DNA from: NORP23 sp050302475
Lineage (GTDB): Bacteria > Pseudomonadota > Alphaproteobacteria > Rhodobacterales > Rhodobacteraceae
DNA length: 64,000 bases
Assembly: GCA_050302475.1 (NCBI GenBank)
Contig: JBNLBF010000008.1
Span: forward strand, 1 to 64,000
Direction: 5' to 3'
The notes beneath the pieces are model-generated. The model ran no database searches. It saw only the letters and a list, made by a program, of their open reading frames with translations, and was not told the origin of the DNA. Of this stretch, positions 1 to 8,078 are shown one piece after another (the stretch's first letter is position 1; the number at the start of each line of letters is the position of its first letter). A program made the position numbers and the translations under genes.

Positions 1-2
1 AA

Positions 3-806
3 TATTGCGGCGAAGCGATCCGTGATTTGTCCATGGAAGGCCGAATGACCGTCTGCAACATGGCGATCGAAGGCGGCGCGCGCGCTGGCCTGATTGCGCC
101 CGACGAAAAGACATTCGCCTATGTCAAAGGCCGTCCCCATGCGCCGAAGGGTGAGGCATGGGATGCTGCTCTGGCTTACTGGAAGACGCTCTTCACCGAC
201 GAAGGCGCGCATTTCGACAAGGTCGTGACGCTGAAGGGCGAGGATATCGCGCCGGTTGTGACCTGGGGCACCTCGCCCGAGGATGTTCTGCCCATCGACG
301 CCAATGTTCCCGCGCCCTCAGATTTTGAAGGTGGCAAAGTCGACGCGGTGAAACGCTCGCTGGATTATATGGGTCTGACGCCGGGTCAGAAACTGACCGA
401 TATCCAGATCGACACCGTGTTTATCGGGTCCTGCACCAATGGCCGGATCGAGGATCTGCGCGCTGCCGCTGCCGTTCTGAAAGGCCGCAAGGTCAAGGAC
501 GGGATGCGGGCGATGGTTGTGCCCGGCTCCGGTCTGGTTCGTGCACAGGCTGAAGAGGAAGGTCTTGCCGACATCTTCAAGAAAGCCGGTTTCGAATGGC
601 GTTTGGCGGGTTGTTCCATGTGCCTCGCCATGAACCCCGACCAGTTGGCGGAAGGCGAGCGTTGCGCGTCAACCTCCAACCGCAATTTCGAGGGGCGTCA
701 GGGCTACAAGGGCCGCACGCATCTGGTCTCGCCAGCGATGGCAGCAGCAGCGGCGATCACCGGGCATCTGACCGACATTCGCGAGCTCGACGCCGAGTTG
801 GCGTAG
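3..806 (+). CDS. leuC: 3-isopropylmalate dehydratase large subunit, C-terminal part
   Basis: This is the 3' part of the large subunit of isopropylmalate isomerase, which interconverts 2- and 3-isopropylmalate in leucine synthesis in the cytoplasm. The reading frame is open to the left edge, so the start and first half lie outside the window. Aconitase-type signatures are visible: GSCTNGRIEDLR carries one iron-sulfur cysteine, and AGCSMCLAMNPD carries the other two of the 4Fe-4S cluster. The SNRNFEGRQG segment is the substrate-contact region. The partner subunit leuD lies downstream, but a lipase gene and a terminator-like hairpin separate the two. The family assignment is near certain; only the missing N-terminus is unknown. 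Confidence 0.97.
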   Translation, partial: YCGEAIRDLSMEGRMTVCNMAIEGGARAGLIAPDEKTFAYVKGRPHAPKGEAWDAALAYWKTLFTDEGAHFDKVVTLKGEDIAPVVTWGTSPEDVLPIDANVPAPSDFEGGKVDAVKRSLDYMGLTPGQKLTDIQIDTVFIGSCTNGRIEDLRAAAAVLKGRKVKDGMRAMVVPGSGLVRAQAEEEGLADIFKKAGFEWRLAGCSMCLAMNPDQLAEGERCASTSNRNFEGRQGYKGRTHLVSPAMAAAAAITGHLTDIRELDAELA

Positions 807-830
807 GCCAGTGTTTCGTTTCGGGAATTC

Positions 831-866
831 CTTGGCACGTGTTATCCTCGTGCCGAGGGGTTTTCT
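831..866 (+). terminator. Rho-independent terminator-like hairpin after leuC
   Basis: A 9-bp stem (831-839 with 849-857, one G-U pair) and a 9-nt loop are followed by GGGTTTTCTG. It lies 25 nt after the leuC stop and before the patatin gene. This suggests leuC transcripts partly end before the lipase gene and leuD. Confidence 0.6.
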
Positions 867-884
867 GAAAAAAGGATAGAGACA

Positions 885-1907
885 ATGGCTTTTAAATTAC
901 TTTCCTGTGACGGCGGCGGTGTGCGGGGATATATCTCCAGCAAGCTCATTCAGGCATTGAACACGGCGACCGGCGGCAAGCTGCTGGACAATGTGGACGG
1001 GTTCGCGGGAACCTCGACCGGCGGGCTGATTTCCATCGCGCTGGCGAACAAGGTCAGTATCGACACGGTGGTCGAAATCTATGCCAATGATGCCGCGACG
1101 ATTTTTACGAAAAACGGCTGGCTGACCAAAGATCAACTGGAGGCGCAATATGCGGCGATGGAGTCGGGGGAACCGATGCCGGAAAGCCCGGGTATCTGGG
1201 GCGCAGCCTACAAGGCGACTGGCCTCGTGAAAATCCTGTCCCCACATCTGGGCGATACAACAATCGGTCAGGTGGACAAAATGCTGGCGGTGAATACCGC
1301 GCAGCTGTGGGATACGTCGATGACGCCGCCGCAATGGAGCCCGCAAACCCTGAATAACAAGGGCATTGGCGGCAACTTTGCCGGGATTAAACTGCTGGAT
1401 GCAGCGCTCGCGACATCTGCGGCGCCCGCCTATTTCCCGCCGCATGATATTCCGAACTTCGGCTATTTTGCGGATGGCGGGACATTCGCCAACGACCCGG
1501 TTCTGAACGGGATCGAGGTCGCGGTGGCCAGCAAACTGGCTTCAGGCTTGCAGGATGTTGAGGTGATCTCCATCGGGACAGGTATATCCCCGGAAGGCAT
1601 TCCCCCGCAGGCGATCACCGATCCGCTGGGATGGGGGGCAACCTACTGGCTGCGCCCGTTTGCGCGTAAAGGCGCGCCGGCCTTTGCACTGATGAACCTG
1701 ACGCTGACGGCGGCATCGATGAATCTGGGGAAAATCACTGACAATCTGCTGAGCGATCAGCTGGTCCGGATCAACCCGCTGCTGTCGAAGCCTGTGGCAC
1801 TCGATGAATATACGAAACAAGATTATGCGATCATGGACGAGGCAATAAAATCAGCCATGGCATCTGAACACTGGAACAAAGCTGTCAAAATGGTTAACAG
1901 CTGGTAA
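885..1907 (+). CDS. Patatin-like phospholipase family protein
   Basis: This is a predicted lipid acyl hydrolase of the patatin fold (340 aa). The three family landmarks are present in order: the oxyanion glycine loop DGGGVRG at residues 9-15, the nucleophile elbow GTSTG at 42-46 (Ser44), and the catalytic DGG at 197-199 (Asp197), so the Ser-Asp dyad is complete. There is no signal peptide or membrane segment, so a cytoplasmic or injected/regulated lipase is likely. An AAAGGATAGAG ribosome site precedes ATG. The gene sits between leuC and leuD and is preceded by a terminator-like hairpin, which makes it look like an insertion into the leucine operon. Stand-alone patatins of this size occur widely in Rhodobacterales; some patatins act as phage-defence effectors, but no nucleotide cyclase or other defence partner is adjacent. 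Confidence 0.9.
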   Translation: MAFKLLSCDGGGVRGYISSKLIQALNTATGGKLLDNVDGFAGTSTGGLISIALANKVSIDTVVEIYANDAATIFTKNGWLTKDQLEAQYAAMESGEPMPESPGIWGAAYKATGLVKILSPHLGDTTIGQVDKMLAVNTAQLWDTSMTPPQWSPQTLNNKGIGGNFAGIKLLDAALATSAAPAYFPPHDIPNFGYFADGGTFANDPVLNGIEVAVASKLASGLQDVEVISIGTGISPEGIPPQAITDPLGWGATYWLRPFARKGAPAFALMNLTLTAASMNLGKITDNLLSDQLVRINPLLSKPVALDEYTKQDYAIMDEAIKSAMASEHWNKAVKMVNSW

Positions 1908-1933
1908 CGGAGGCCGCGTAAGCGGATAACACT

Positions 1934-2539
1934 ATGGAAAAATTCAACAAACTCACCGGCGTGGCGGCGCCTTTACCGTTGGTCAATATCGACACGGATA
2001 TGATCATCCCCAAGCAGTTCCTGAAAACGATCAAGCGCTCAGGCCTTGGTGTGAACCTGTTTGACGAGATGCGGTATGACCGACAGGGGAACGAGATTGA
2101 GGATTTTGTCCTGAACAAACCCGCTTATCGGAATGCGCAAATTCTGGTGGCGGGTGACAATTTCGGATGTGGCTCCAGCCGCGAACATGCGCCCTGGGCG
2201 CTGGCCGATTTTGGCATCCGCTGTGTCATCTCGACCTCATTCGCGGACATTTTCTACAATAACTGCTTTAAAAACGGTATCTTGCCGATAGTATTGCCGC
2301 AGGAGGACGTCGATAAGCTGATGGATGATGCGGAACGCGGTGCCAATGCAGTGATCACGGTCGACCTGGAAAAACAAACTATCAGTGGGCCTGACGGTGG
2401 TGAAATCGGATTCGAGGTCGATGCGTTCAAAAAGCATTGTTTATTGAACGGTTTAGATGATATTGGTCTGACAATGCAGAAGGCCAAGGCAATCGACGCT
2501 TTCGAAGAAAAATACGAGGCTACGGCACCTTGGGTTTAA
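1934..2539 (+). CDS. leuD: 3-isopropylmalate dehydratase small subunit
   Basis: This is the small (swivel-domain) subunit of isopropylmalate isomerase, which forms a heterodimer with LeuC in leucine biosynthesis. At 201 aa it has the normal length for the proteobacterial form. Signatures are the N-terminal PLVNIDTDMIIPKQFL stretch, the active-site loop NFGCGSSREHAPWAL, and the C-terminal LLNGLDDIGLT. It starts 26 nt after the patatin stop, so it may depend on transcription through that gene or on its own promoter. A recognisable strong ribosome site is lacking immediately before ATG. Confidence 0.97.
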   Translation: MEKFNKLTGVAAPLPLVNIDTDMIIPKQFLKTIKRSGLGVNLFDEMRYDRQGNEIEDFVLNKPAYRNAQILVAGDNFGCGSSREHAPWALADFGIRCVISTSFADIFYNNCFKNGILPIVLPQEDVDKLMDDAERGANAVITVDLEKQTISGPDGGEIGFEVDAFKKHCLLNGLDDIGLTMQKAKAIDAFEEKYEATAPWV

Positions 2540-2576
2540 TAAACTACAGCGTCCGATAGGGACGGGGCGGGTGTGA

Positions 2577-3377
2577 ATGCGCTTATTGGGCGCGATATTC
2601 AGAGCGATCTGGGTGGTGGCTGCGGTCACCATTCCCTCACTGCTATTAGTCTCGTCCTCGCAAGGAGCGTTGGAATTTGCGCTGATTATCGGCGGTATCA
2701 TTGGCCTGTTCACCGTTTTTGAATACGGGTCGGAGTCACCCGGTTTCATCGATTTCCGCTTCGCGCCCCCTTATAACCGTTTCCGCGCCTTCACCGTAGG
2801 TATCCAGATCATTTACGTGACACTTGTATGTCGCGCGGTGGAACTGAACCTGACGGATGCGATCATCCTCGATTGGACGCAACGGGCGGCGGCGCTGCTA
2901 GACTTCCCGTTCAGTCCGGTGGCCCATGCGACGGATATCGTGCTGGAAAATGCCAGTTTTTCTGACACGTCAGCGGTGTTGCTGATCTACACCGCGTCCG
3001 CAAGTTTTGCGGTTGGCTTTGGCCTGACGATCTTCTTCTCCTCGCTTCTGTGGCTGTTCAACTGGCCGGTCGACCGGGCGAATTTCAACCTATGGACCAA
3101 TCTGCCGATGTTCCAGCCCTCCGAAGGCTATGCGGTGCCGCGCCGGCTTCGCCGCGACGCGATGGTGAATGTCGCGCTGGCGATCATGCTGCTTTATGCG
3201 CTGCCCTATGCGCTGAAATACGGATTTACCTGGCTGACCGCTGACCTGCTGGAAAGCAATCAGGCCCTGATCTGGGCGACGGTTCTGTGGATATTCATCC
3301 CGTCGTCGCTGTTCGCGCGTGCGACCGCCATGTGGAAAATTGCGCGGATCATCACCCGCGCGCAATACGGGGCCTGA
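2577..3377 (+). CDS. Six-helix integral membrane protein of unknown function
   Basis: Not recognised beyond a conserved-looking membrane protein. The 266-aa product has about six hydrophobic helices (roughly residues 7-27, 31-52, 75-96, 132-160, 196-217 and 225-248) with short polar loops, and no obvious catalytic motif. The intact charged loop around FRFAPPYNRFRAF follows the second helix. Its TGA stop overlaps the ATG of the next gene by one base, so it is probably translationally coupled to the secreted endonuclease/phosphatase-fold protein. That coupling hints at a joint role at the cell surface, but this is inference only. Confidence 0.75.
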   Translation: MRLLGAIFRAIWVVAAVTIPSLLLVSSSQGALEFALIIGGIIGLFTVFEYGSESPGFIDFRFAPPYNRFRAFTVGIQIIYVTLVCRAVELNLTDAIILDWTQRAAALLDFPFSPVAHATDIVLENASFSDTSAVLLIYTASASFAVGFGLTIFFSSLLWLFNWPVDRANFNLWTNLPMFQPSEGYAVPRRLRRDAMVNVALAIMLLYALPYALKYGFTWLTADLLESNQALIWATVLWIFIPSSLFARATAMWKIARIITRAQYGA

Positions 3378-4441
3378 TGCGGGGCCTTATTTTTCTGTGG
3401 CTTTTCCTTTTACCTGCGATTCTGTCTGCCGAGACCCTTCGGGTCGCCAGCTATAACGTCTCGCTGGGGCGAAACGGGCCGGGTGTTTTGTTGAAGGATA
3501 TTCTGGATGGCGACGATGATCAGCTGTTGGCTGCCATAGCAGTCATACAGGCGTTGGAGGCTGATATCCTGATCCTGCAGGAATTTGATCAGGATGACTA
3601 TGCTCTCGCGGCCAAGGCGTTTCGGGATGCGCTGAATGCCGGAACAACGCCGATAGACTACCCGTATATCTTACAACCGCGCGGCAATCAGGGCCGCCCG
3701 TCGGGCATGGACCTAGACGGAGACGGACGCGAAGGTGAATGGGCGGATGCGTTGAGTTTCGGTCGTTTCCCGGGCAGCGAGGGCCTGTTGATCCTGTCGC
3801 GTTATCCGTACGAAACCGTCCGCACGTTCGAAACACTGTTGTTGCGGGATGTGCCCGGCGTCCCGTTGCCGGTGGATGAGGGCGGAAACCCTTTCCCATC
3901 TGCCAAAGCGCTGGACATTCTGCCCATGTCTTATCGCTCTCATATCGACGCGACGTTCGTCATTGGCAGCACAGAGCTGACGTTTCTGGCCGCTCATGCC
4001 ACACCGCCGGTTTTTGACGGACCGGAGGATCTGAACGGTATCCGCAATGCGGCGGAAATCGACTTCTGGCGGCTTTATATTCACGGTATGAGCTTTCGCG
4101 ACGATGCCGGGGAAATGCGTCCCAGATCTGATGCGGCATTTGTGTTGGCGGGGGATCTCAATTCCGATCCCGATCAGGGAGAATCCCTGAAGGACCCGAT
4201 CCGGGCATTGCTGGCTGATCCGTTGATTATGGATACGCGACCCACCGGGGCGGGCGGGTTAAACACCGCTGACTGGGATGATCCGGGTCCCATGCGGGTC
4301 GATTACGTCCTGCCCTCGGCGTCTTTAACTGTCACCGGTTCGGGTGTGTTCTGGCCTGACGCGGACGATCCTATGGCGGATATGGTGGCGGAAGCCTCAC
4401 GCCATCGTCCGGTTTGGGTGGATATCGAGTTAGACGAGTGA
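3377..4441 (+). CDS. Secreted endonuclease/exonuclease/phosphatase family protein
   Basis: A predicted exported member of the EEP (DNase I-like) fold, 354 aa from the ATG that overlaps the upstream stop. This start is preferred over the longer frame because it gives a clean signal peptide (hydrophobic residues 4-15, cleavage near LSA-ET). Fold landmarks are ASYNVSL near the mature N-terminus, the metal-binding Glu in ILILQEFD, LAAHATPP, the AGDLNSDP motif with metal and catalytic residues, VDYVLPS, and the terminal SRHRPVW histidine. The family contains nucleases, phosphodiesterases and sphingomyelinases, so the substrate cannot be read from sequence; an extracellular phosphodiesterase is the likeliest role. 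Confidence 0.85.
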   Translation: MRGLIFLWLFLLPAILSAETLRVASYNVSLGRNGPGVLLKDILDGDDDQLLAAIAVIQALEADILILQEFDQDDYALAAKAFRDALNAGTTPIDYPYILQPRGNQGRPSGMDLDGDGREGEWADALSFGRFPGSEGLLILSRYPYETVRTFETLLLRDVPGVPLPVDEGGNPFPSAKALDILPMSYRSHIDATFVIGSTELTFLAAHATPPVFDGPEDLNGIRNAAEIDFWRLYIHGMSFRDDAGEMRPRSDAAFVLAGDLNSDPDQGESLKDPIRALLADPLIMDTRPTGAGGLNTADWDDPGPMRVDYVLPSASLTVTGSGVFWPDADDPMADMVAEASRHRPVWVDIELDE

Positions 4442-4461
4442 CGGAGGGCAGGAGCGCCGAA

Positions 4462-4866
4462 TCAGCTTTCTTTGATCCGCGCGATTATCCCGCTGGTGCT
4501 GACACCGTCATGATAAGGTAGTCGGTGCATGATACCGCGTGCCTCGGCAGGGCGGTAATAGTCGGGCGTGGCATTGCCGGCATAGACCACCAAATCGATG
4601 TCATACTGGTCCAGCGTCGCCTCCAGATTGGCGGCATCGGGAATCCCGTCGATCAGAAATGCTTCATCCACGCAATCGATGGCGGAAACAATGGCCAACC
4701 GCTCGGCCTCGCCGATGATCGGCGTTCGCTTGTAGCTTTCCGTCATCCGGTCCGTCGCCACGCCCACCAGCAATCTGTCCCCCAGCGCGGCTGCTTCGCG
4801 CAACAGCTTGAGATGGTTGGCGTGGAACAGGTCGAACACGCCGTCAGCATAAACCCGTTTAGCCAT
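4462..4866 (-). CDS. Cytidylyltransferase-like protein (glycerol-3-phosphate/ethanolamine-P type)
   Basis: A 134-aa single-domain nucleotidyltransferase resembling CTP:glycerol-3-phosphate and phosphoethanolamine cytidylyltransferases. It begins YADGVFDLFHANHLKLL, the usual ATP/CTP-binding N-terminus, and ends with DGVSTSGIIARI, the counterpart of the RTxGIST motif. The signature HxGH is HANH here (His15, His18), so the glycine is replaced by Asn. The ATG at 4866 is chosen because it starts at the first beta-strand; a longer frame adds 15 unlikely residues. It overlaps the LicD gene by 8 bp, so the two are co-translated. Together they probably make and transfer a CDP-activated polar group such as phosphocholine, phosphoethanolamine or phosphoglycerol to a surface glycan. 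Confidence 0.85.
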   Translation of the reverse strand: MAKRVYADGVFDLFHANHLKLLREAAALGDRLLVGVATDRMTESYKRTPIIGEAERLAIVSAIDCVDEAFLIDGIPDAANLEATLDQYDIDLVVYAGNATPDYYRPAEARGIMHRLPYHDGVSTSGIIARIKES

Positions 4867-5458
4867 TTTTTCTCCGCAACTGCTGCAAGCGCCAGTACCG
4901 CGCGACCCCATAGCGCAATTTCGCGATTGGTCCCCCGACGACCGTCAGATTAGGGGGTGAGTAGCGGAAACTCCAGTTGCTCGTCGGTGTGCGCCAGTTT
5001 GGGCCATACCCATCCTCAAGATATTGCTCCGGCGGATCGGGCGCGAGGAATTCGCGTCCCAAAAATGATATCGGGGCCAGCCCGAAGGGACGCAGATGCG
5101 CCCGAAGGTGATATTTTCGCAAGATCATGTCGGCGGTGTAGCTTTCCCCCCGGGTGAACGGAAAAATATCCAGATAGATATGCCCGAAGGTCAGCTGCGC
5201 GCCGTAGCCCCGCTCTACCGCCTGTCGAGGATTTCGTTGCTTAAACCCGGCTTCCAAAAGGCGATCCAGCACTTCTACCCCGAAATCCTCGGCCCAGACA
5301 CCAACATCCATGTCATGATCATGCGCAATGAAACCACCTTCACGCACGGCCCCCAGCAGCGTGCCATCGACAAGGAAAAAGGGACATTGGCCTTCCATCA
5401 GGTCAGCAAAGCGGAACAGAACATCTTTTGCGGCTTGCTGGTCGATGGGCGGGATCAT
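4859..5458 (-). CDS. LicD-family phosphotransferase
   Basis: A predicted LicD/fukutin-type transferase (199 aa) of the nucleotidyltransferase superfamily; such enzymes transfer phosphocholine or polyol phosphate from a CDP donor to sugars. The N-terminal core VDGTLLGAVREGGFIAHDHD is characteristic, with acidic metal-binding residues at Asp47, Asp49 and Asp51. IYLDIFPF supplies the third acidic position. The C-terminal part is basic and lacks a membrane helix, so action at the inner face of the membrane is likely. It sits between a cytidylyltransferase gene (8-bp overlap) and a metallophosphatase gene (1-bp gap), forming a compact surface-decoration operon. Confidence 0.85.
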   Translation of the reverse strand: MIPPIDQQAAKDVLFRFADLMEGQCPFFLVDGTLLGAVREGGFIAHDHDMDVGVWAEDFGVEVLDRLLEAGFKQRNPRQAVERGYGAQLTFGHIYLDIFPFTRGESYTADMILRKYHLRAHLRPFGLAPISFLGREFLAPDPPEQYLEDGYGPNWRTPTSNWSFRYSPPNLTVVGGPIAKLRYGVARYWRLQQLRRKNG

Positions 5459-5459
5459 G

Positions 5460-6209
5460 TCAGCCGTCCAGCCGGGGCAGGACCGGACAGGGGGTCAGAC
5501 CGTCGGCGCTCAGCAGGTTCTGAGTATCATCCTCCAGCACCAGACAGGACAGCTCGCGCCCGAAAACAGCGCCGGTGTCGATGTCGATCCGGTTGCCGTG
5601 ATTCTCCACCTGCCGAACAGGCGAGTGCCCATGCACCACCGTAAAACCATAATCGTCCTTGTGAGACAGGAATGGCTCCCGGATCCAGATCAGATCCTGG
5701 ACTTTCTGCTTTTCCAAAGTGACGCCCGGCCGGATCCCGGCATGCACGAAAACGTAGCCGCCAATTTGGTGCCAAAGGTCCAGCGACGTCAGGAAATCCA
5801 GATGATCCTCAGGGAAGGCGTGTTTGACCTGCGCGTGGATATCTTCGGCATCGGGATCAAAACCATAAGACCGCAGCGTCTCTGCTCCGCCCAACCTCGG
5901 GTCCAGCCAGTGCAGAACCGGCGTTGCCAGTCCAAACGGGTCCGTCAGAAAATCTGTCAGCATCGTGTCATGGTTCCCCAGAAGGAACCGCGTGTCCGCT
6001 GCGCTGGCTTTCTGGTCAATCAGGTTGGCGATAACCCCGCGGCTGTCCGGCCCGCGATCCATGAAATCGCCGACATAGATGGTGACCGGATCGGGGTGGG
6101 GGCGAGTGCGCAGATCATCGGCGATCCGCGCCTGAATCTCGACCAGATCGTCGAGGCAGCCGTGGATATCGCCGATGGCGTAGATACGTTTATTCTCGGT
6201 ACGTGACAT
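5460..6209 (-). CDS. Serine/threonine-type metallophosphoesterase
   Basis: A calcineurin-like phosphoesterase (249 aa) of the PPP/diadenosine tetraphosphatase group. The three metal-binding motifs are present: GDIHG at 13-17, GDFMDRG at 47-53 and GNHD at 78-81, plus HGHSP near the C-terminus. The ATG at 6209 fits the motif spacing; an in-frame TTG at 6245 would add 12 residues and overlap the upstream gene by 4 bp. It is followed at once by the LicD gene. It may dephosphorylate a precursor for surface decoration, or it may be a general Ser/Thr phosphatase; context favours the first but does not prove it. Confidence 0.85.
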   Translation of the reverse strand: MSRTENKRIYAIGDIHGCLDDLVEIQARIADDLRTRPHPDPVTIYVGDFMDRGPDSRGVIANLIDQKASAADTRFLLGNHDTMLTDFLTDPFGLATPVLHWLDPRLGGAETLRSYGFDPDAEDIHAQVKHAFPEDHLDFLTSLDLWHQIGGYVFVHAGIRPGVTLEKQKVQDLIWIREPFLSHKDDYGFTVVHGHSPVRQVENHGNRIDIDTGAVFGRELSCLVLEDDTQNLLSADGLTPCPVLPRLDG

Positions 6210-6241
6210 TCGGGGCAAAGTGGAGGCTCTGCCCCGATTTA

Positions 6242-7123
6242 TCAAGCGGTGATTGCCTCAGCCTTAGGTGAAGCCTCGGGTAATGCACATCCGATAACCT
6301 GTTCGAATGGCGTTTCGGTGAAGTCCGGCAGCAGGCTCGCGAATTTCCGGCCCGATAACTGATGGCCGAGGTTCCAGAGATGGCGCATCTCTTTCAGTTC
6401 GCGCGCCAGTTCCCAGAACGGCGCTGACAAGGTCATTATCCACCAGGGGAAGGCGGTGTAGCTGAGCTTGCGACCCGTGATGGTTTCCAGCCCGTCGCGC
6501 AGTTCGTCAATCGTGAAGGTGTGGCCGGGGAAGGGGATATCCTCGAACCGGCTGAGTTGCCCGCGCATTTCTGCCAGCGACACTGCCGCCCGCGCCCAGT
6601 CGGGCAGGTAGCAATAGGATTGCGGGACATCCGGGCGGCCCATCAGGGTGATTTTGCCCTTACGGATCGACCGCATCAGCGCCACCGTGAACACATCAGC
6701 ATTCCCGTCCGGGTCGATGAAGTTTCCTGCGCGCAGGATGATCGTCTGCACCCCGCTGTCGCGATAGGTTTTTTCCATGGTGACGCGGATTTTGCCCTTT
6801 TTCGTGGTGGCCCGCTGGGGCGTGGTCTCATCCCACAGACCGGGATGGTCACCATAAATATAGACGTTGCCGGGAATTATCACCGTCGCGCCGGAGGCTT
6901 TGGCGGCCGCGATCACCTGATTGGTGATGCGCGGGATATTCTCTTCCCAGTTTGCATAGTTCGGCGGGTTCAGACCGTTGACGATGACGTCCACGCCTTG
7001 CGCCGCTTCGGTCATGTCTGTGCCGCGTTTGTAATTGCGAACCTCCCACCCCGAAGCGGCGAAAGCCCGCGCTGCATGTGTGCCGATTTTGCCCGAGGGG
7101 CCGAGGATTAAAACTGTGCTCAT
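6242..7123 (-). CDS. NAD-dependent epimerase/dehydratase-like (atypical SDR)
   Basis: An atypical short-chain dehydrogenase/epimerase-fold protein (293 aa). The N-terminus VLILGPSGKIGTHAAR is a Rossmann dinucleotide-binding loop (GxxGxxG). PGNVYIYGDHPG occupies the place of the catalytic-strand region, but a clear YxxxK is not seen, as is common in atypical NmrA-like SDRs. An AAAGGGAT ribosome site precedes ATG. It is the first gene of the reverse-strand cluster leading into the phosphatase, LicD and cytidylyltransferase genes. Whether it acts on a nucleotide sugar or is an independent redox enzyme cannot be settled. Confidence 0.8.
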   Translation of the reverse strand: MSTVLILGPSGKIGTHAARAFAASGWEVRNYKRGTDMTEAAQGVDVIVNGLNPPNYANWEENIPRITNQVIAAAKASGATVIIPGNVYIYGDHPGLWDETTPQRATTKKGKIRVTMEKTYRDSGVQTIILRAGNFIDPDGNADVFTVALMRSIRKGKITLMGRPDVPQSYCYLPDWARAAVSLAEMRGQLSRFEDIPFPGHTFTIDELRDGLETITGRKLSYTAFPWWIMTLSAPFWELARELKEMRHLWNLGHQLSGRKFASLLPDFTETPFEQVIGCALPEASPKAEAITA

Positions 7124-7218
7124 GATTGATCCCTTTCATGTTGATGGGATCAAGGTAGGTATAAAAATATCTTTGGAAAATTGGCTAAATATCGCTATGT
7201 GATATAAATATTTGTATA

Positions 7219-8037
7219 TCAGGCGAGTGCAACCTCATAAGCCTCGATCAGATCATCATAGGTATTGGTCGCGGTTTTTGCCTGATCCAAAAGGAAACCG
7301 AAGTTCTCTCCGGGGTCGATATGAAACTGGTCTATGACATAAAGCGAAATGACGGGCCACAGGGCAAAAACCCCCGGCAAGGTGAGGGATCGTTTGCTAT
7401 GATCCTGCAAGGCGCAATGGAACGCAATCAGCGCATCGAGCGGCGCGACCGCCCTGCGATAAGCATCAAGCGCGGCGGCAAGCCCGGGCTCATCCAGATC
7501 CCCAAGGAGATGGCGGGTGACAGCGGCCAGCAAGATATCCTCTGCCGTTTTGGGATCCGCCAGCTGTTTCGAGAGTATTTCCCGAAGGAAGGGCGCATAG
7601 AACCCAACAATATCCTTGCGCCCGCTAAGGCTACCGAAGGCGGACATCGCAATTCCCGAAAGCCACGGGACACCGTGCGGGGCGGGCTGAAAGCGATAGT
7701 CATTCCCGATGCGGTTTGCCATGAAGGCATACTCCACCGACAGCTTCAGAACCTGCATATCCATGCTGCGGATATCATCAGGCGTCTGAAGACTATCGCG
7801 GACTGCTTCAAGCTTTGGCGAAAGGAAGAGCACAGGAAAATCCCGCGCCCCTTCGGTATCGCCCGCCGCCAGTGCCTGCAGGGCTTTGGCCCGCATTTCC
7901 GCGCCAAGGGCGACCAAATCCTCCGCCTGCACAGCCGGACGCGGGCGACCCATCATGCGGACGGGTTTGGCGAAACCTTTATTACGGGCCGTATTCGCTT
8001 TGGCGATCTGTTTCAGAAAAGTCTCTTCGGCTTTCAC
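7219..8037 (-). CDS. Uncharacterised 272-aa protein, mostly helical
   Basis: Not recognised. The product starts at GTG with a GGGGGAAC ribosome site. It is rich in Leu/Ala and probably all-helical, without signal peptide, membrane segment or obvious catalytic motif. The N-terminal 30 residues are basic (KPVRMMGRPRP). It is transcribed divergently from a LysR regulator 41 bp away, so by the usual LysR logic it may be that regulator's target. Confidence 0.65.
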   Translation of the reverse strand: MKAEETFLKQIAKANTARNKGFAKPVRMMGRPRPAVQAEDLVALGAEMRAKALQALAAGDTEGARDFPVLFLSPKLEAVRDSLQTPDDIRSMDMQVLKLSVEYAFMANRIGNDYRFQPAPHGVPWLSGIAMSAFGSLSGRKDIVGFYAPFLREILSKQLADPKTAEDILLAAVTRHLLGDLDEPGLAAALDAYRRAVAPLDALIAFHCALQDHSKRSLTLPGVFALWPVISLYVIDQFHIDPGENFGFLLDQAKTATNTYDDLIEAYEVALA

Positions 8038-8078
8038 GTGTTCCCCCGGCTATTAGCGAAATGGTAAAGGTGAACGAT

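Noticed and set aside
5328..6206. Plus-strand open frame across LicD and phosphatase genes
   Set aside because: Both reverse-strand genes have intact family motifs; the plus frame has none.
7201..7220. GATATA-N8-TATATC inverted repeat downstream of the epimerase-like gene
   Set aside because: Low-complexity AT sequence overlapping a stop codon; likely chance.
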